Source: Zantedeschia hybrid cultivar
Taxonomy: Eukaryota > Streptophyta > Magnoliopsida > Alismatales > Araceae
Length of the DNA stretch: 64,000 nt
Direction of reading: 5' to 3'
Assembly: GCA_030544215.1 (NCBI GenBank)
Contig: JARZZO010000005.1
Location: 80,629,024-80,693,023, forward strand
Of this stretch, positions 36,712-48,303 are shown in pieces (within the stretch, counting starts at the first letter, position 1; the number at the start of each line of letters is the position of its first letter). Made by a program: the position numbers and the translations under genes. A model generated the notes under the pieces. That model searched no databases and was not told where the DNA came from. It saw only the letters and a list, made by a program, of their open reading frames with translations.

Positions 36712-37245
36712 TCAAACCCGTAACACAACTCATTTCCTGAAAACCGATCCAACTCAAACAGACTCTTAGTCTGACTGAGCCTTCGGAAGTGGTTCCTTTG
36801 CCGTTTCATAGACCTCTTTTGGAAAAATTCAGGACAAAAATTTGACAAAAGAAGGATTGTAAAAGAGCAAAAAAAAAAGGTAGAAAGACAAACATTTGCT
36901 AGGCTAATGACTTCTTGCAGATGATATATCTGATATATTTTTTACACCTACATATTCTACTGAATAACGTCAACTAGAGAAAAAAGCCCAACTTCACTTC
37001 TCCATGATGACTCTTCTAGTCCACTTCAGTAGGCTACACAAGATAGGACAAAATCTTGGCACCATTATCAAAGAACCAAGTTAAAGAAGCAAGCCATATG
37101 AAATCAGTCAGAATCCATCAGTAGCATGCACCTAAAACACAAGTCAAATGGTGTGCCTTAATGAATATGGTTATAAAACATAAAGCCAGCATCTATTTCA
37201 GCTCAACTAGCTTTGCAAGGAACCGACAGGCATACCTTAACATCA

Positions 37246-38845
37246 CTAGGAAGGAAGTGCCTGGCAAGACAAACCATCCTTGACAAGTTTGTTTACAGCA
37301 TCCCTAAGCCTGTAATAATCCTCCACCGCATTATAAACCTGGTGGGAAATTCTGACATAGCCAGTTATACAGCCTGTTGAGTCCAACGTTGTATCCTCCC
37401 CATCCTTCTGGGCATTGTAATATGTTGGAACTTCAACCTGGAACTCCTCCCGCAGGTGCCTCCTCAGCTTCTGTGCATCTCCATCACTTGCAATCCCCAG
37501 AGAACTAGGCAAGCCCACCATGATCATACTACAGCTCATCTCCGGCGGAGAGCCGAGGCACGTCCCCCACACCTCTACCAGCATCTCCCCCATCTCCACG
37601 ACTTTCTCATGATTCCTCCTCAAGATTCCGTCAATCCCCCCTTCAAACCTATTCACAAAGTCCATCACTTCAGGCACAACAAGCTGAGCACTGTAATCCC
37701 GCGTCCCAATCCACCCGCTCTCAATTGCCAAACCCTTCCCGTACTCGCTCGACACCACGGGGTGGTGCACATCCGAGGAGGCAGTCGACTTCCGGCAGTA
37801 GAGGAACGCGACCGAAGGCGGGCAGAAGAACCACTTGTGGAGGTTGCTGGTGTAGTAGTCGGCCCCAATATCCTTCACATCGATCTCTACATTCCCAAGG
37901 GCATGCGCTGCATCAACAAAGACCTGCGTACACCACCACTACCCTCATCATCAGAACGCCCCTATTAATCAAATTGTTAACCAATATAGAACTTGTCCAC
38001 ATCCGATGACGCTAGAAGCATGAACAAGAAAGGAAAAAAGAAAACAATCTTTAGCTACTGTGATAAGGATGACATATAGTGGCACCAGAAAGATATCATT
38101 TTTCAAACAAAATCCACGCAGATGCAACTGCCTCAGTTGTTACCTGTTCGACGCCCTCCTCCCGGCAGATCCTAGTCAGCCGCTTCACGGGGATGACCAC
38201 GCTTGGCATGGAGGTAATGTGGTCGATCACGGCCATCCGCACCTTTCTCCTCCCCCCTTCCTTCGCCACCCCGAGCGCTCTCCTAAACTCCGCCACCACC
38301 TCCTCCTCTGACCTCACAGGGAAGGGCAGAGACACCTCCACGACCGCCGCCCCCGCGCGCGCCACGTACGCCTGCGCCGACTTCTTCACGGACCCGTAAG
38401 CGTGGTGCAGCATCACGATCGCGTCGCCCTTGCTATAAATCCCCTCATGGAAAGCCCGCTGGACGCGCTGGAACACGATAGCAGCGGCGGTGGTGGCGTT
38501 GTCGACGAGGGAGACCTCCTCAGCGTCGTCGGCGTTGATGAGGGAGCCGATCACCTGGCGGGAGCGGAGGAGGGCTGGCTGGAGGCCATCGAAGTAGAAG
38601 GCATCGGGCTGGCGGAGCCAGAGGCGCTGAAGGCGCTGCTGGGCAGCGAGCACCGAGGCGGGGCAGCTGCCGAAGCTGCCGTTGTTGACGCGTGCGACGG
38701 CGGGGTCGTGGTGGGCGAACTCGTGGCGGATGTCGTCGGGGGTGATGGGGGAGGGGCGGGACCGCTTGGCGGCGCGGCCGTTGGCGCCGGCGCCGTCGGG
38801 GCCGGGGCCGGGGTGGCCGTTGGCGCCGTCGTGGTGGGAGGCCAT
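37246..38845 (-). CDS. LCD: L-cysteine desulfhydrase (class V aminotransferase fold), 2 exons
   Basis: Exons 38845-38144 and 37923-37246 join in phase 0 (GAACAG/gtaac ... tacgcag/GTCTTTG) to give 459 aa. The enzyme uses pyridoxal phosphate to break L-cysteine into pyruvate, ammonia and H2S, a plant signalling gas. Motifs of the family are NNGSFGSCP near the N-terminus, VDNATTA, VFVDAAHALG (D238 and H241, cofactor-binding region) and SNLHKWFFCPPSVAFLYC with the Schiff-base lysine K264. The length matches plant LCD proteins such as Arabidopsis At3g62130, and older annotation calls this group isopenicillin N epimerase-like. The N-terminus is Ala/Gly/Pro-rich and weakly conserved; a plastid peptide is not obvious. 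Exon 1 is strongly GC-rich. A long frame on the opposite strand (38402-39028) is antisense. Confidence 0.93.
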
Positions 38846-39147
38846 GGGGGAATCTGGTCACGCTCTCATGGGGGACATTCTAGGGTTTCGGGGGGTTCCC
38901 CTGCGGGGGAGGGGCGCGTGTGTTTGTGTTGCAGAGGGAAGCCGAGTTGGGGGGAGCGCTCCGTCTCGTCCGCCCACACCTCCCCTGTCCTGTTACGAGT
39001 AAATATCACACAAAACCCATCGTCATGACCACTATTTACCCAAACTCTCCTTTGTGCATGTTATTTGTTCAAAACTCCTACCTTTTTGGTTTTGCTCAAG
39101 TATTAATAAGAAAAGTTTAGTTTGATGATCTGACCAGAAAAATAGGA

Positions 39148-39538
39148 GTTCGGATCACCTCAGTACAACATTAGACTGGACTTCAGCCGTAACCAATCTC
39201 AGGATGTCATATATAAAGTAAGTTTGCCATTCGAGACGCATCTCATCGAAGTTGACAACTTTTTTTTTTTGTTTCCGATTCAACAGATTTTCAATATAAC
39301 ACAAAACACTTAAATACCACCAAGAGCATAAAATTACAACCATAATTTAAAGTACACTCCAATGTGATATTCATGCAGTAGTTTTGGTTGTATTTAAGTG
39401 CACATTAAGGTGTATTTTAAATTATAGTTGTAGACTTCGATGAGATGCATCTTGAATGGCGAACCTACATTACAGATGATATCTTGAGAGTAGATATTGC
39501 TAGAGTTCGGGCCAATATTGTACTGAGACGATCCGAAC
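39148..39538. mobile_element. Foldback element with 113-bp inverted arms
   Basis: Arms 39148-39260 and 39426-39538 are inverted copies. Landmarks on the left (GTTCGGATCACCTCAGTACA, TTTGCCATTCGAGACGC, ATCTCATCGAAGT) recur as complements on the right in reverse order. The core pairs too (ATAATTTAAAGTACACTCC against its complement). There is no coding capacity and I found no unambiguous target duplication, so the superfamily is open; long arms would fit a Mutator-like or foldback MITE. Confidence 0.75.
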
Positions 39539-41383
39539 ATGAAAAATAGAGAGATGGGATCCTTTGAACCTTTTATTCTAGACTCACGTGTGTCTTTACA
39601 CACATAATATTAAGGGTGAAAAGGTCATTCTCTACTACATGGGTAAGATCAATAGATAATTCGATTATCCATACTGTTAGTTAGCCTAAAACATGGTTTG
39701 GGGATAATCTTCTTACCTCCCTATTAGTTAATGAATATACAAATGGATAAGATTTGCGAAACTGCTTTCCTAACGGATACGGAAAATGGATAGTCTTATT
39801 TTCGAAACTGCCTTGGCCATTGTCTGTCAATATGCTGTCATATTTAAAAAATTTTATGACATCTTATTATTTTACTTATGTTATGTGCCTTTGAGGATAT
39901 TATAGACTTCTAAGTGAAAGAAATTTGTTTTAGTGTGATTTAGTTGAACTATTATTTTTATTCTAGGAAATTGATGGGGAAAGTTTACTTCTCTTAAGAC
40001 ATAGTAGTTATTTTCTAGGATTCTATTTGCTTTAAATGGATAATTTGTAGATAAATTTATACTTCAAAGTTGACTTTCATGGACTCGCATTTTTACCGTT
40101 AATTTTCCAATAATATATGGATAACTACTTCTATCTAGATATTAAAAAACAGTTTCAGACATACTATTTCCCGAAAGGTGATGAGTAACTAACTGATATA
40201 GAATTTGTCATGCAGCTATGGAAATGGATAGTCCACCGTCCACACCGTATTTGACCTGTTGACATTCTTATGGTGATATAAAATGACGCGTCTTTCTTTG
40301 ACCCCTTATGAGCGGAAGCACATATGACATGAGTCTAGAAAAAAGGACTCAGAAGATCTCGTTCCAAAATATAAGAAAGTGTTAATTTAAATTTGTTAAA
40401 TTTTAAAATCATCTAAGGTAAAGTCACTGTAGTTTGTGATTTTGAATCATGGACTTTAGAATTTTTTATTTTAATTTTTGATGGCCTCAGATTAAAAATT
40501 AAAGAGTGGGATCGGTAGTCTGGATTTTGATGTACAGTAATTTGTGGCACTTTAAAAATGAAAATTTCTAAAGCTTATCTTAATAGAAATTTTGATTGTT
40601 ATTAATAATAAATATCTGATATTTGGTTATATGCAATATTGAAAATACTTTACTTACAATTATTTTGTGATTATTATTTTCCAGTATTATTGTTATTATA
40701 GACACTATAAAAGGCAGTGTATCAATTAAAGGGCAATTTTTGCGGATATTACTTTTAGATGTTCACTTCTGTTGTATTTTGTGACTCTATTAAATGCAAA
40801 ATCCATTTTTGACTTTTTCAAGACTATATTGACATACATATAGTATGGTTCTAGACATCATGTGGACACACTGTTTCGGTAAAGCATTTAAATACAAATT
40901 TAATAGGGCCACTGATTTTAAGTGATCAATTATCACTTATACGGATGGATATCTCAAAAATCAAAAATATGTCTCACAATATTCTAATACCATGATAGTA
41001 TAAGAAATGGGACGCCATATAACAAATGGGGTGCCAATGTTGTTGTTAAGAAATAGCATAACAAAATCATCTTCACTGATATAATATTATTTTATCTAAT
41101 TTTATTTTTTAATGTAAAATCATAGGATCAGAATTATGAAGTTTAAAATTACTAATTTCAAAACCGAGATCTTATACCATCTTAGGTCTGACTTCTTAAT
41201 GACTGCACTACTGGAGGGTGTGGACTCACTGTGGACGAGTCAGCGATGGGCTGTTTAGCCTGTTGGCTTTGTTGGTTGGTCAGGTTGGGGACTGCTGTTG
41301 TCAAAGATGGGGCATCACAAAGAAGTTTTAGGATCTCTCCCTCCTCTCACTTGGGTGTAAAATAATTAATGGCCAGAGGGGCG
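39539..41383. other. AT-rich intergenic region
   Basis: No gene or recognised repeat. Long AT-rich sequence with many stop codons in all frames. Confidence 0.5.
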
Positions 41384-41566
41384 GGGGTAGTGGAGTAGTA
41401 ATTCAGGGCTTCGGTTGGTAGTCATCTCAACAGCTCGTAAGTTCGATCTTTGCCACCCTCGCATGATGTGAACTGAAAAGCCGTCCCCCCCCCCCCTCCC
41501 CCGCACAGTAACTTCTCCGAAGTTTACCGGACAACCGAGTTTCCCTCGACATCTTAAAAAAAAAAA
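41384..41566 (+). mobile_element. tRNA-derived SINE with poly(A) tail
   Basis: The head has tRNA-like words: GTAGTGGAGTAGTAATTC and, further on, AGCTCGTAAGTTCGATCT as the B box. A C-rich run follows, then GAAGTTTACCGGACAACCG and a terminal A run. Imperfect target duplications flank it: TTAATGGCCAGAGGGG at 41366 and TTAATAGCCAAGGGGG at 41567, 13 of 16 identical. Confidence 0.75.
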
Positions 41567-41625
41567 TTAATAGCCAAGGGGGTGATGCTTAGGGTTGTTT
41601 CTGAGGTATTTCTCTAGTATTATAT

Positions 41626-41646
41626 GGAGAGAGAGAGAGAGAGAGA
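41626..41646. repeat. (GA)n microsatellite
   Basis: About ten GA units in a row. It is a simple repeat likely to vary in length between individuals. Confidence 0.9.
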
Positions 41647-42186
41647 ATAGAACAGTGTGCCTGTTATTGACGTTTAAATTAGTTGAACGTCTCAATCACT
41701 ATAAACAAGTTTCACCGGGCTACAACTAATCATCCTTTTCTACTGACCAAGAGAACTACTTAACTCATTTAATCTGACCCATCACTAATATGTCCAACAG
41801 AGAAATAGGGGGAGGGGGAGCTGGGACCACAGTATATAAGATTAACAAGCATTCCTTCGCAGTCAGCATGGTATGAAGGTAAAGACAATTTGCATGTTCG
41901 GTGGATGATTGCAGGTTGTTTAGTCTTATTTTCAAAATTTATAATCTATATGTTAGAAGAGAGAGTTTGAAATTTTCGTCGGATCCAACCTGACTTTTTT
42001 GGTCCTTTTTAGGTTTTTTTTTAAACCGGTCCACCATTTCTCGGTGTTCTAAGCACTTGTCTGTCTCCCCTTTCAACCCAGGACTGTCTTTCACATATGT
42101 TTCTCTTGCAAGAGTTCTCCTTATGGCTGTAAATGGTACTCCGACTTTTTTATTTCTAATCTGAGTTTTTGACACACCTACTTGTT

Positions 42187-42405
42187 GGAACAAAATTGTC
42201 TAAATTTGTGCGTTTGGACCTTCCAACATCTTTAGACACATGAAACCAGACCTTCCAACATCCTTAGACACATGAAACTAAGTTGTACGAGGATATATAA
42301 GTCATTTACTTTTAAGAATGACATGCACAATGCACGTACAGCTCAATTTCATGTGTCTAAGAGGCGTTGGGTGGTCCAGACGTGCAGGTCCAGACAATCC
42401 CGTTC
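42187..42405. mobile_element. Mutator-type MITE (219 bp) with 10-bp target duplication
   Basis: CCTACTTGTT flanks it perfectly at 42177-42186 and 42406-42415. The arms pair over about 55 bp: GGAACAAAATTGTCT on the left with GAACGGGATTGTCT as the complement of the right, then TTTGGACC, CCAAC and TTAGACACATGAAA. A 9- to 10-bp duplication and long terminal repeats point to the Mutator superfamily. Inside the left arm about 30 bp (CCTTCCAACATC...AGACACATGAAAC) is tandemly repeated. Confidence 0.82.
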
Positions 42406-42455
42406 CCTACTTGTTAGGGAGTGACATCCACCTGGAGCCATGACATCATCTATGT

Positions 42456-43042
42456 TAGGGCTGCAACTTTGGGTGGGTCAACCCGAATCCGAACGGGTCA
42501 ACCCGATGGTTAGGTCGAGTTGAACTCGATCAAATTAGGGTTGGGTTGGCTTAGGGTTGGGGGTTCTTTCAACCCGACCTTACATGGGTTGGGTTGGATT
42601 GAGGTTCGGCCAATCCGATCTAACTCGAACCCGATGTTAATATATATAAATAATAACGTAGATAATTAGAATGTACTTCATTTAATTTTATATCATTGAA
42701 TACAAATATAATTTATAATATGAACAAGGATATTCTCAAATAATAACTATGTAACCATGTGTTTATCTTCTTTTTTATTATTTTGTTAAGGTAGATACAT
42801 AAATTTACTCATATCTTTATACATGGAATTTTGGTAGTAAGAAAAAAAAGTTAAAAATATAGGTCATTAAGAATATAACTCGACTCAATCCGACCCAATC
42901 CGATGAAGCTTGGGTTACATGGGTTGGGTTGGATTGGGGCATTGTTAGACAGGTTGGGTTGAGTTAGGGTTGAGGGTCTCTGACATGGATTGGGTTAGAG
43001 TTGACCCCAACCTGATCTAACCCGACCCGAGTTGCAGCCCTA
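42456..43042. mobile_element. hAT-type MITE (587 bp)
   Basis: Ends TAGGGCTGCAACT and AGTTGCAGCCCTA are exact complements over 13 bp. The 8-bp duplication is ATCTATGT (42448-42455) and ATCTACGT (43043-43050), 7 of 8 identical. Both subterminal regions repeat GGGTTGGGTT and CAACCCGA words. It lies only 50 bp from the Mutator-type MITE. Confidence 0.9.
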
Positions 43043-43050
43043 ATCTACGT

Positions 43051-44787
43051 AGCATCTGGATTGAGAATTAGATGTGGCATCCAACCTGATTGCCTACTTG
43101 ATTATAAGTACTTTAAAGGATATCTATCGGATCATATGATGACTTATGTTTATCCTCTCAAATAATAACTTGCTGCACCGCGGCAAGCTGAGGTGCAACG
43201 GTCATCCAATCCTGTCCCGCCATCTAGAACTTGCATATGGATCTGTCCCCTCACTTAAATGTGCCCTGACTTCAACGAAAAAAAAATAAAAAAAATTACC
43301 CATAGGCTCCTCGAATGCATCCTGAAGCACTCGAGAGTATCCTGGAGCTCTCGAGCGCATTAGAACGTGACACTTGAGGCGAGCATGTCCTGATGCGCTC
43401 GAAGAGCACAGCTACTCATGTGTGGGTTTCAGGTGGCGGGACTGGACTGGACGGCCGTTCCACCTTAGCTTGTTGTGGGGCAGCAAGTTATTCTCATCCT
43501 CTCAAGTCTCAAGAAGTAGCCCATCTATACTTTTTCTTGTCTTCACGTGTCTTTATCCTTTAAAATTATTGAAATTTAGTTTTATGTTCACCATTAAGTT
43601 AAAAAATACTTTAAAGTATAATTAATATATAAATTCCTTCAAATTAGGCAATATTTTTTACTTATCAGATGACATACGTTGATCTTTATAAATAAGCGAA
43701 TGTGAAATGAGTTTAAGTGAATAGCGTAAAGGAAAGATGAACAAGTGTGCATGCAATTTAAGTCTTTATTTATAAAGAAGTAAAAGTGAGAGAGGTAAAT
43801 AAATATGATTAACACCTAAGCTGAGCAAAAAAATGAACAAATTAACAGCATAATTGATCTCAAAATTGATAAATCATTATCCTTTTTTTTAAACTATCTT
43901 AGGCACGGATATTAATTGTATCATCTTCCTTGTTTGAAGTTCAAAAATGGGTGAATATATACGTGGTTATTCAGGGTATGGTATCATATCTTTTCCTAGT
44001 TTTACTTAGTAACTTAGACAATTCAACTCATGAATTGAGGAAAAAAACTTTAAACATAATTTTAAGAATGTTATGATGTCATTCTTATCGCCATCCCATC
44101 CCAGCTCGATCAACACATGACATATACGTTGTTGAGCATAGAAGTAGCAAACTGAAGTTTGGCCTTTGTTGCAATCTAATTTTTAAATTAGATGAAAATT
44201 TGAGCATATACATGATATCAGTGAGGAAAACTGTTAACTATAACTCTTTTCGGCTCGATTAGATCAGCCAAAGTTGCGTTTGAACTCGTCTTAAAATTGA
44301 CTTATCTAAAATTCTCATTTGTATGTCTGATGAGCGAGAAACACTTGCTGCACTGTTAACTGTCGCCCGGTAATATAGCAAGAAAAAAGAATTTTTTGAA
44401 TTTTCTTTTAAGCCGGTCTAAATATATGTCAGATGTTCTTGTAGACGGATATTAGATCGGACGATTCAAAAAATCTAAAAAGTCAAAATTATTATCGGGC
44501 TAGGCCAATTGAAGATTTTTTTGACTATTTATTGGGGATCGATTTTTAATTTTGTTACAATAATATACAAACGTGAGATCAGATAGACAACTAATTAAAA
44601 AGATAAAAAAAAACTCTCTTCCTGACGTTCGTCAACTCTGGTCTGAAACTTTTCTTTTAAACAACTATTCTTAGGCCCCAAGCACTTAAACTGCAGCCCC
44701 AAAAAAGGTCTGAGCAAATTTCATGTGGCTCGCGTATTCACTCTAACCATGAAGGCTTGAGTGTGACCACTTGGGTCGAGTTCAATG
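43051..44787. other. Intergenic, no gene recognised
   Basis: AT-rich apart from a patch at 43300-43500, where GCACTCGAGAGTATCCTGGAG-like phrases repeat loosely. The frame at 43374-43625 has no family resemblance. Confidence 0.4.
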
Positions 44788-45174
44788 TCCCGGCAAAATC
44801 AGGAATGAGCAATACTTGCTGTAATATTCTAGTACTGCTACGGAGAGGTATTGCAGCAAGTTTTTTTTTTAAAAGAATAAATTTTTGTAGGTCAGACCTG
44901 AGATGTCCTATATGTCTATATAGTCCAAACACAATCCCAACAAAATTGACAAATAAACAATCAAATCTAAGAAATGCCTTTAACAGAACAAGCCCAATAA
45001 CTGTTTTTCATTTTTCAATTTTTTCATCGTCCGATGGGAGATCGCACTGTATGAATGGATGAGGCACCTCATGCCCGACTTTAAAAAACAAAAAGAACTT
45101 GCTGCAATTCCCCCATTGCAGCATGGGGGACATTGCAACAAGCGTTACTCATCAGAAATTAACCGGAAAAGGGA
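44788..45174. mobile_element. Inverted-repeat element, class unknown
   Basis: Arms 44788-44861 and 45096-45174 are imperfect inverted copies. ATTGCAGCAAGTT on the left meets AACTTGCTGCAAT on the right, and TCAGGAATGAGCAATACTTG meets CAAGCGTTACTCATCAG. About 235 bp separate them, with no coding potential. Long imperfect arms suggest a Mutator-like or foldback MITE; no target duplication was confirmed. Confidence 0.55.
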
Positions 45175-46147
45175 CCGCTGTATTTTTATGAGGTGCCCCA
45201 CACACAAAAAGGGCAGGCCGGCCCGCCGTAATGTCTCAAATATCGTAAATTCACGTGGATTATAATGCATGTGGCCCTATGATAACTTTAATATGACAGC
45301 AACATAGCATTCAATTCTTTTTAGATCTTTTTTTTTTTTTAATTTGTAAGCTAGGAGATCACCCTAACTCGGCCTTTGCACCATCTAATTTTTGATGGGA
45401 TGATTAATTTCTTTAAAAAATAAAAAAGAATCTTGTGCTAGCAGATCTGACGTTGCAATGTGTAAGTATTTCTTGCCGGTCTTACTTGAAGGCCAGCACC
45501 GTGAGAGCCTCGGGTTGAATTAAAGTTTAAAGAGGCATCTTCCAACCTGTAAGGCCTTGCCAAATGGCACTGGCCTAATAGGTTCTTTGTTCACCAATAA
45601 GTAAGTGATCAGACTTTGACTTATTTATGAAATAAACTTAAAAATTATTTGCAGTGGGCTCGTGTAATTTAATGAGCAATTAAACCTGCGTGAGTTATGT
45701 TTCATTGATGTCAATCCCATCACAATGAAAACTTGGAGCATGGATGTAAGCACCACTTTGATTGGAGAATAAGAAAGAATAAAAAGAGAATAAACTTAAT
45801 TTAACTTTGACAAACGGAATGACTTGTACCGGTGTCAAATAGTGACCGTGTCCTGATATATCTTTTAAGCATCCTGTATATTGTTATCTTTTATCCTCAT
45901 ATATACCCTTCAAAATTATTAAAAAAAAACAGGAAGCAGATATATAAGCATTAAACTATCGGACAATAATGTGTGAACATAAGCCAGTCCTGGTGCTATT
46001 TCTAGAGGGAACAAAGGGACATTTTTTTTTGGTCAAAAGGAATAAAGAAATAATTTTCTTTTTATTCTGAAACAGGTTAATGCCTATAGGAAATCCCAAC
46101 GAAGGCTGAGCGCAGCTCCTAGATCAAACACGCAAGTATACTGTCAA
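45175..46147. other. Intergenic, nothing recognised
   Basis: AT-rich sequence with no supported reading frame or repeat end. Confidence 0.4.
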
Positions 46148-46807
46148 TAGGGGTGTTCACAATTTAGTTTGATTTGGTTTTAAAAAAAATTAAATAACCA
46201 AAATTAAATCAAACAAACTCTCTAACCAAAGCAAAAACTTTTGAAACGAGTTTGGTTTGATATGGTTTAGCGAAATCATAATGAGATCTTATCTCTCAAA
46301 TAAGTTTTTAACAATTTAGTAATTTATATAAGAAGTGAATAATTCTTATAAATAAAGATTAAATATACTATTTAGTTATTCTAATTAACTTCTAATAGAT
46401 GATTTAAGCATATAATGATAAAAGAAATTAAATTATTTTAAAATAATAGGTCATATTAGTCTTTACACTTTAATTTTTTTTAAAACTCATATCACACTTT
46501 TTCATATGAATAGAGAAAGATATTCTTAATTTAAATAGAAAGGATCATTGTACTCCATTATACTTAATAATTTTTAATAATTTTAGCTTAATATATATAA
46601 CAACCACTCAATATTTATACTAAATTTATGTCTTTATAAGTAATTTTGTTTGATCGGTTTGGTTTGGTTTGTGAAGAGTAGAAAACTAAATCAAACAGAA
46701 TTTTCTTGTTAGATTTGGTTTCAACTCAAACCAAGTTTTTTTAGATTTCAAACCGAACTTGGTTCTGATTTTATTTTTCAGTTTGAATCAAATGGTGAAC
46801 ACCCCTA
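46148..46807. mobile_element. hAT-type MITE with TTTGGTTTGG repeats (660 bp)
   Basis: Begins TAGGGGTGTTCACAATTTAG and ends TGGTGAACACCCCTA; the ends are inverted over at least 13 bp with good similarity beyond. Flanks ACTGTCAA and ACCGACAG match at 5 of 8 positions, fitting an old hAT duplication. Subterminal regions are rich in GGTTTGGTTTGGTTT and AAACCAAA words, and the core is very AT-rich. Confidence 0.8.
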
Positions 46808-46815
46808 ACCGACAG

Positions 46816-48303
46816 AACAACAAAAATTGATAGCAACTCCTAAGTCAGACATGAGACACCCAAATATATCAAACAAATCGCCTGGCACACGACAGGGAAC
46901 AATAAGACATCTATGAAAATGAACTCCGTAAAATAGTGAATGAGGAAGGAGGGTTAAAAAAACATGTGGACAATAAGACATATAATTAGGAAGATACATG
47001 ATTGGGGATTTCATTTATAACCGGATGGAAAATGAAAGTTGTAAACAAGATATGATTGATAATTAAAATAAGTGAAAGAAAAACAAAGGAATAGTCGGAT
47101 ACTCTGAAGGCAAGTGTATCCTTATCCAAAATTGTCTGGATACAAATAATTTTCTTATCATTATCCTTTAAGCTGTATCCTTTTATGTCCACTAAGCTTT
47201 GGAAATGAACGGATAAACGGATTTGTAAAGTACCGTTTACATCCCGACTTGGAAGTAAGATACGCTTATGGGGCTCTCAACTAGGAAGAAAAATGATCCA
47301 TCATTGAGAGGAAACTGCATTTTCTTTTCATGGTCTCTTACAGTCGAATTATGAAATACTTAGGCTTCAAATTTAAATAAAAATATCCAACAATGGAGAC
47401 TCCTATGAGGTTATATTGGGGTTTGAAATTTGACTTGCAATGGAGAATCCAACCAATTAACCTTTTTTTGAAAATTAATACAACCAATGTTTGAGAGGCA
47501 GGGGAATGAGAATTGCAACCCCTTTATGTGAGCACTAATGAAAGCTAGTATCGACCAATTATAAAAAGTTTATCATAAACTCCCCTTAATATTTCACAAA
47601 TCATTCATTTTTTTGCTTTTTGACAAACAGCATCTACAGATACCATTTTCAACTTCCTTTCCACTGTATCACTCATCTTATGTTATGGGCACTATAACAT
47701 TATAAACAATAAATTGCGACTGCCAATTTAGGATACACGGTCAAAAAAGCTTTCTTCACATTTTTGAGTAATTTGAAGTAGCCCAATAAGTTGGCCTTCT
47801 TAACGATCATTTAACTGACGGTGATCCCTGTGTGGAAAGACCAACTTTACCCATAATTCCAAGCTGTGCCCTTTTGCTTCGTTTGTTCAATAAGTCAATA
47901 GCATCTCCTCAAAAGAAGAAACAGGACAAACAAATCCCTGTTCTTGCGAAAACTAGAGACTGTCATTTGGTGATATCTTAAGTCGTCCGCAGTCTAAAGT
48001 TCTGGCCAACTCAATCTTTCAAAAATTATTTTATCAACTGTACATATGGAAATGGCATCCACATTATCCAACAGCAGTAGTCCCATACTTTCAGTGCCCT
48101 ATTGAAAGCCACTAACATGACACATGACACATCGGTTGGAGGCTTAGAGCAATGTATATGTAAGGCATAAGCTCCTAAAAGAAAACCCGAAACGAAAGAA
48201 GGTTCAGTTTACATTTCTCTGACAACATTTCTCTTTTGCTTGCTTTGAAGCAACGGCATACAGCTCTAATTCTAACGTTGTTTCCCTTTTTCATCAGAGA
48301 ACA
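46816..48303. other. Intergenic and 3' flank of the RMC1-like gene
   Basis: No gene is recognised. The part near 48300 is the likely 3' UTR of the RMC1-like gene, which is transcribed leftward. Confidence 0.45.

Noticed and set aside
38402..39028. 208-codon frame on the plus strand
   Set aside because: It is antisense to the LCD first exon; its Val/Gly/Ala-rich composition mirrors the GC-rich coding strand.
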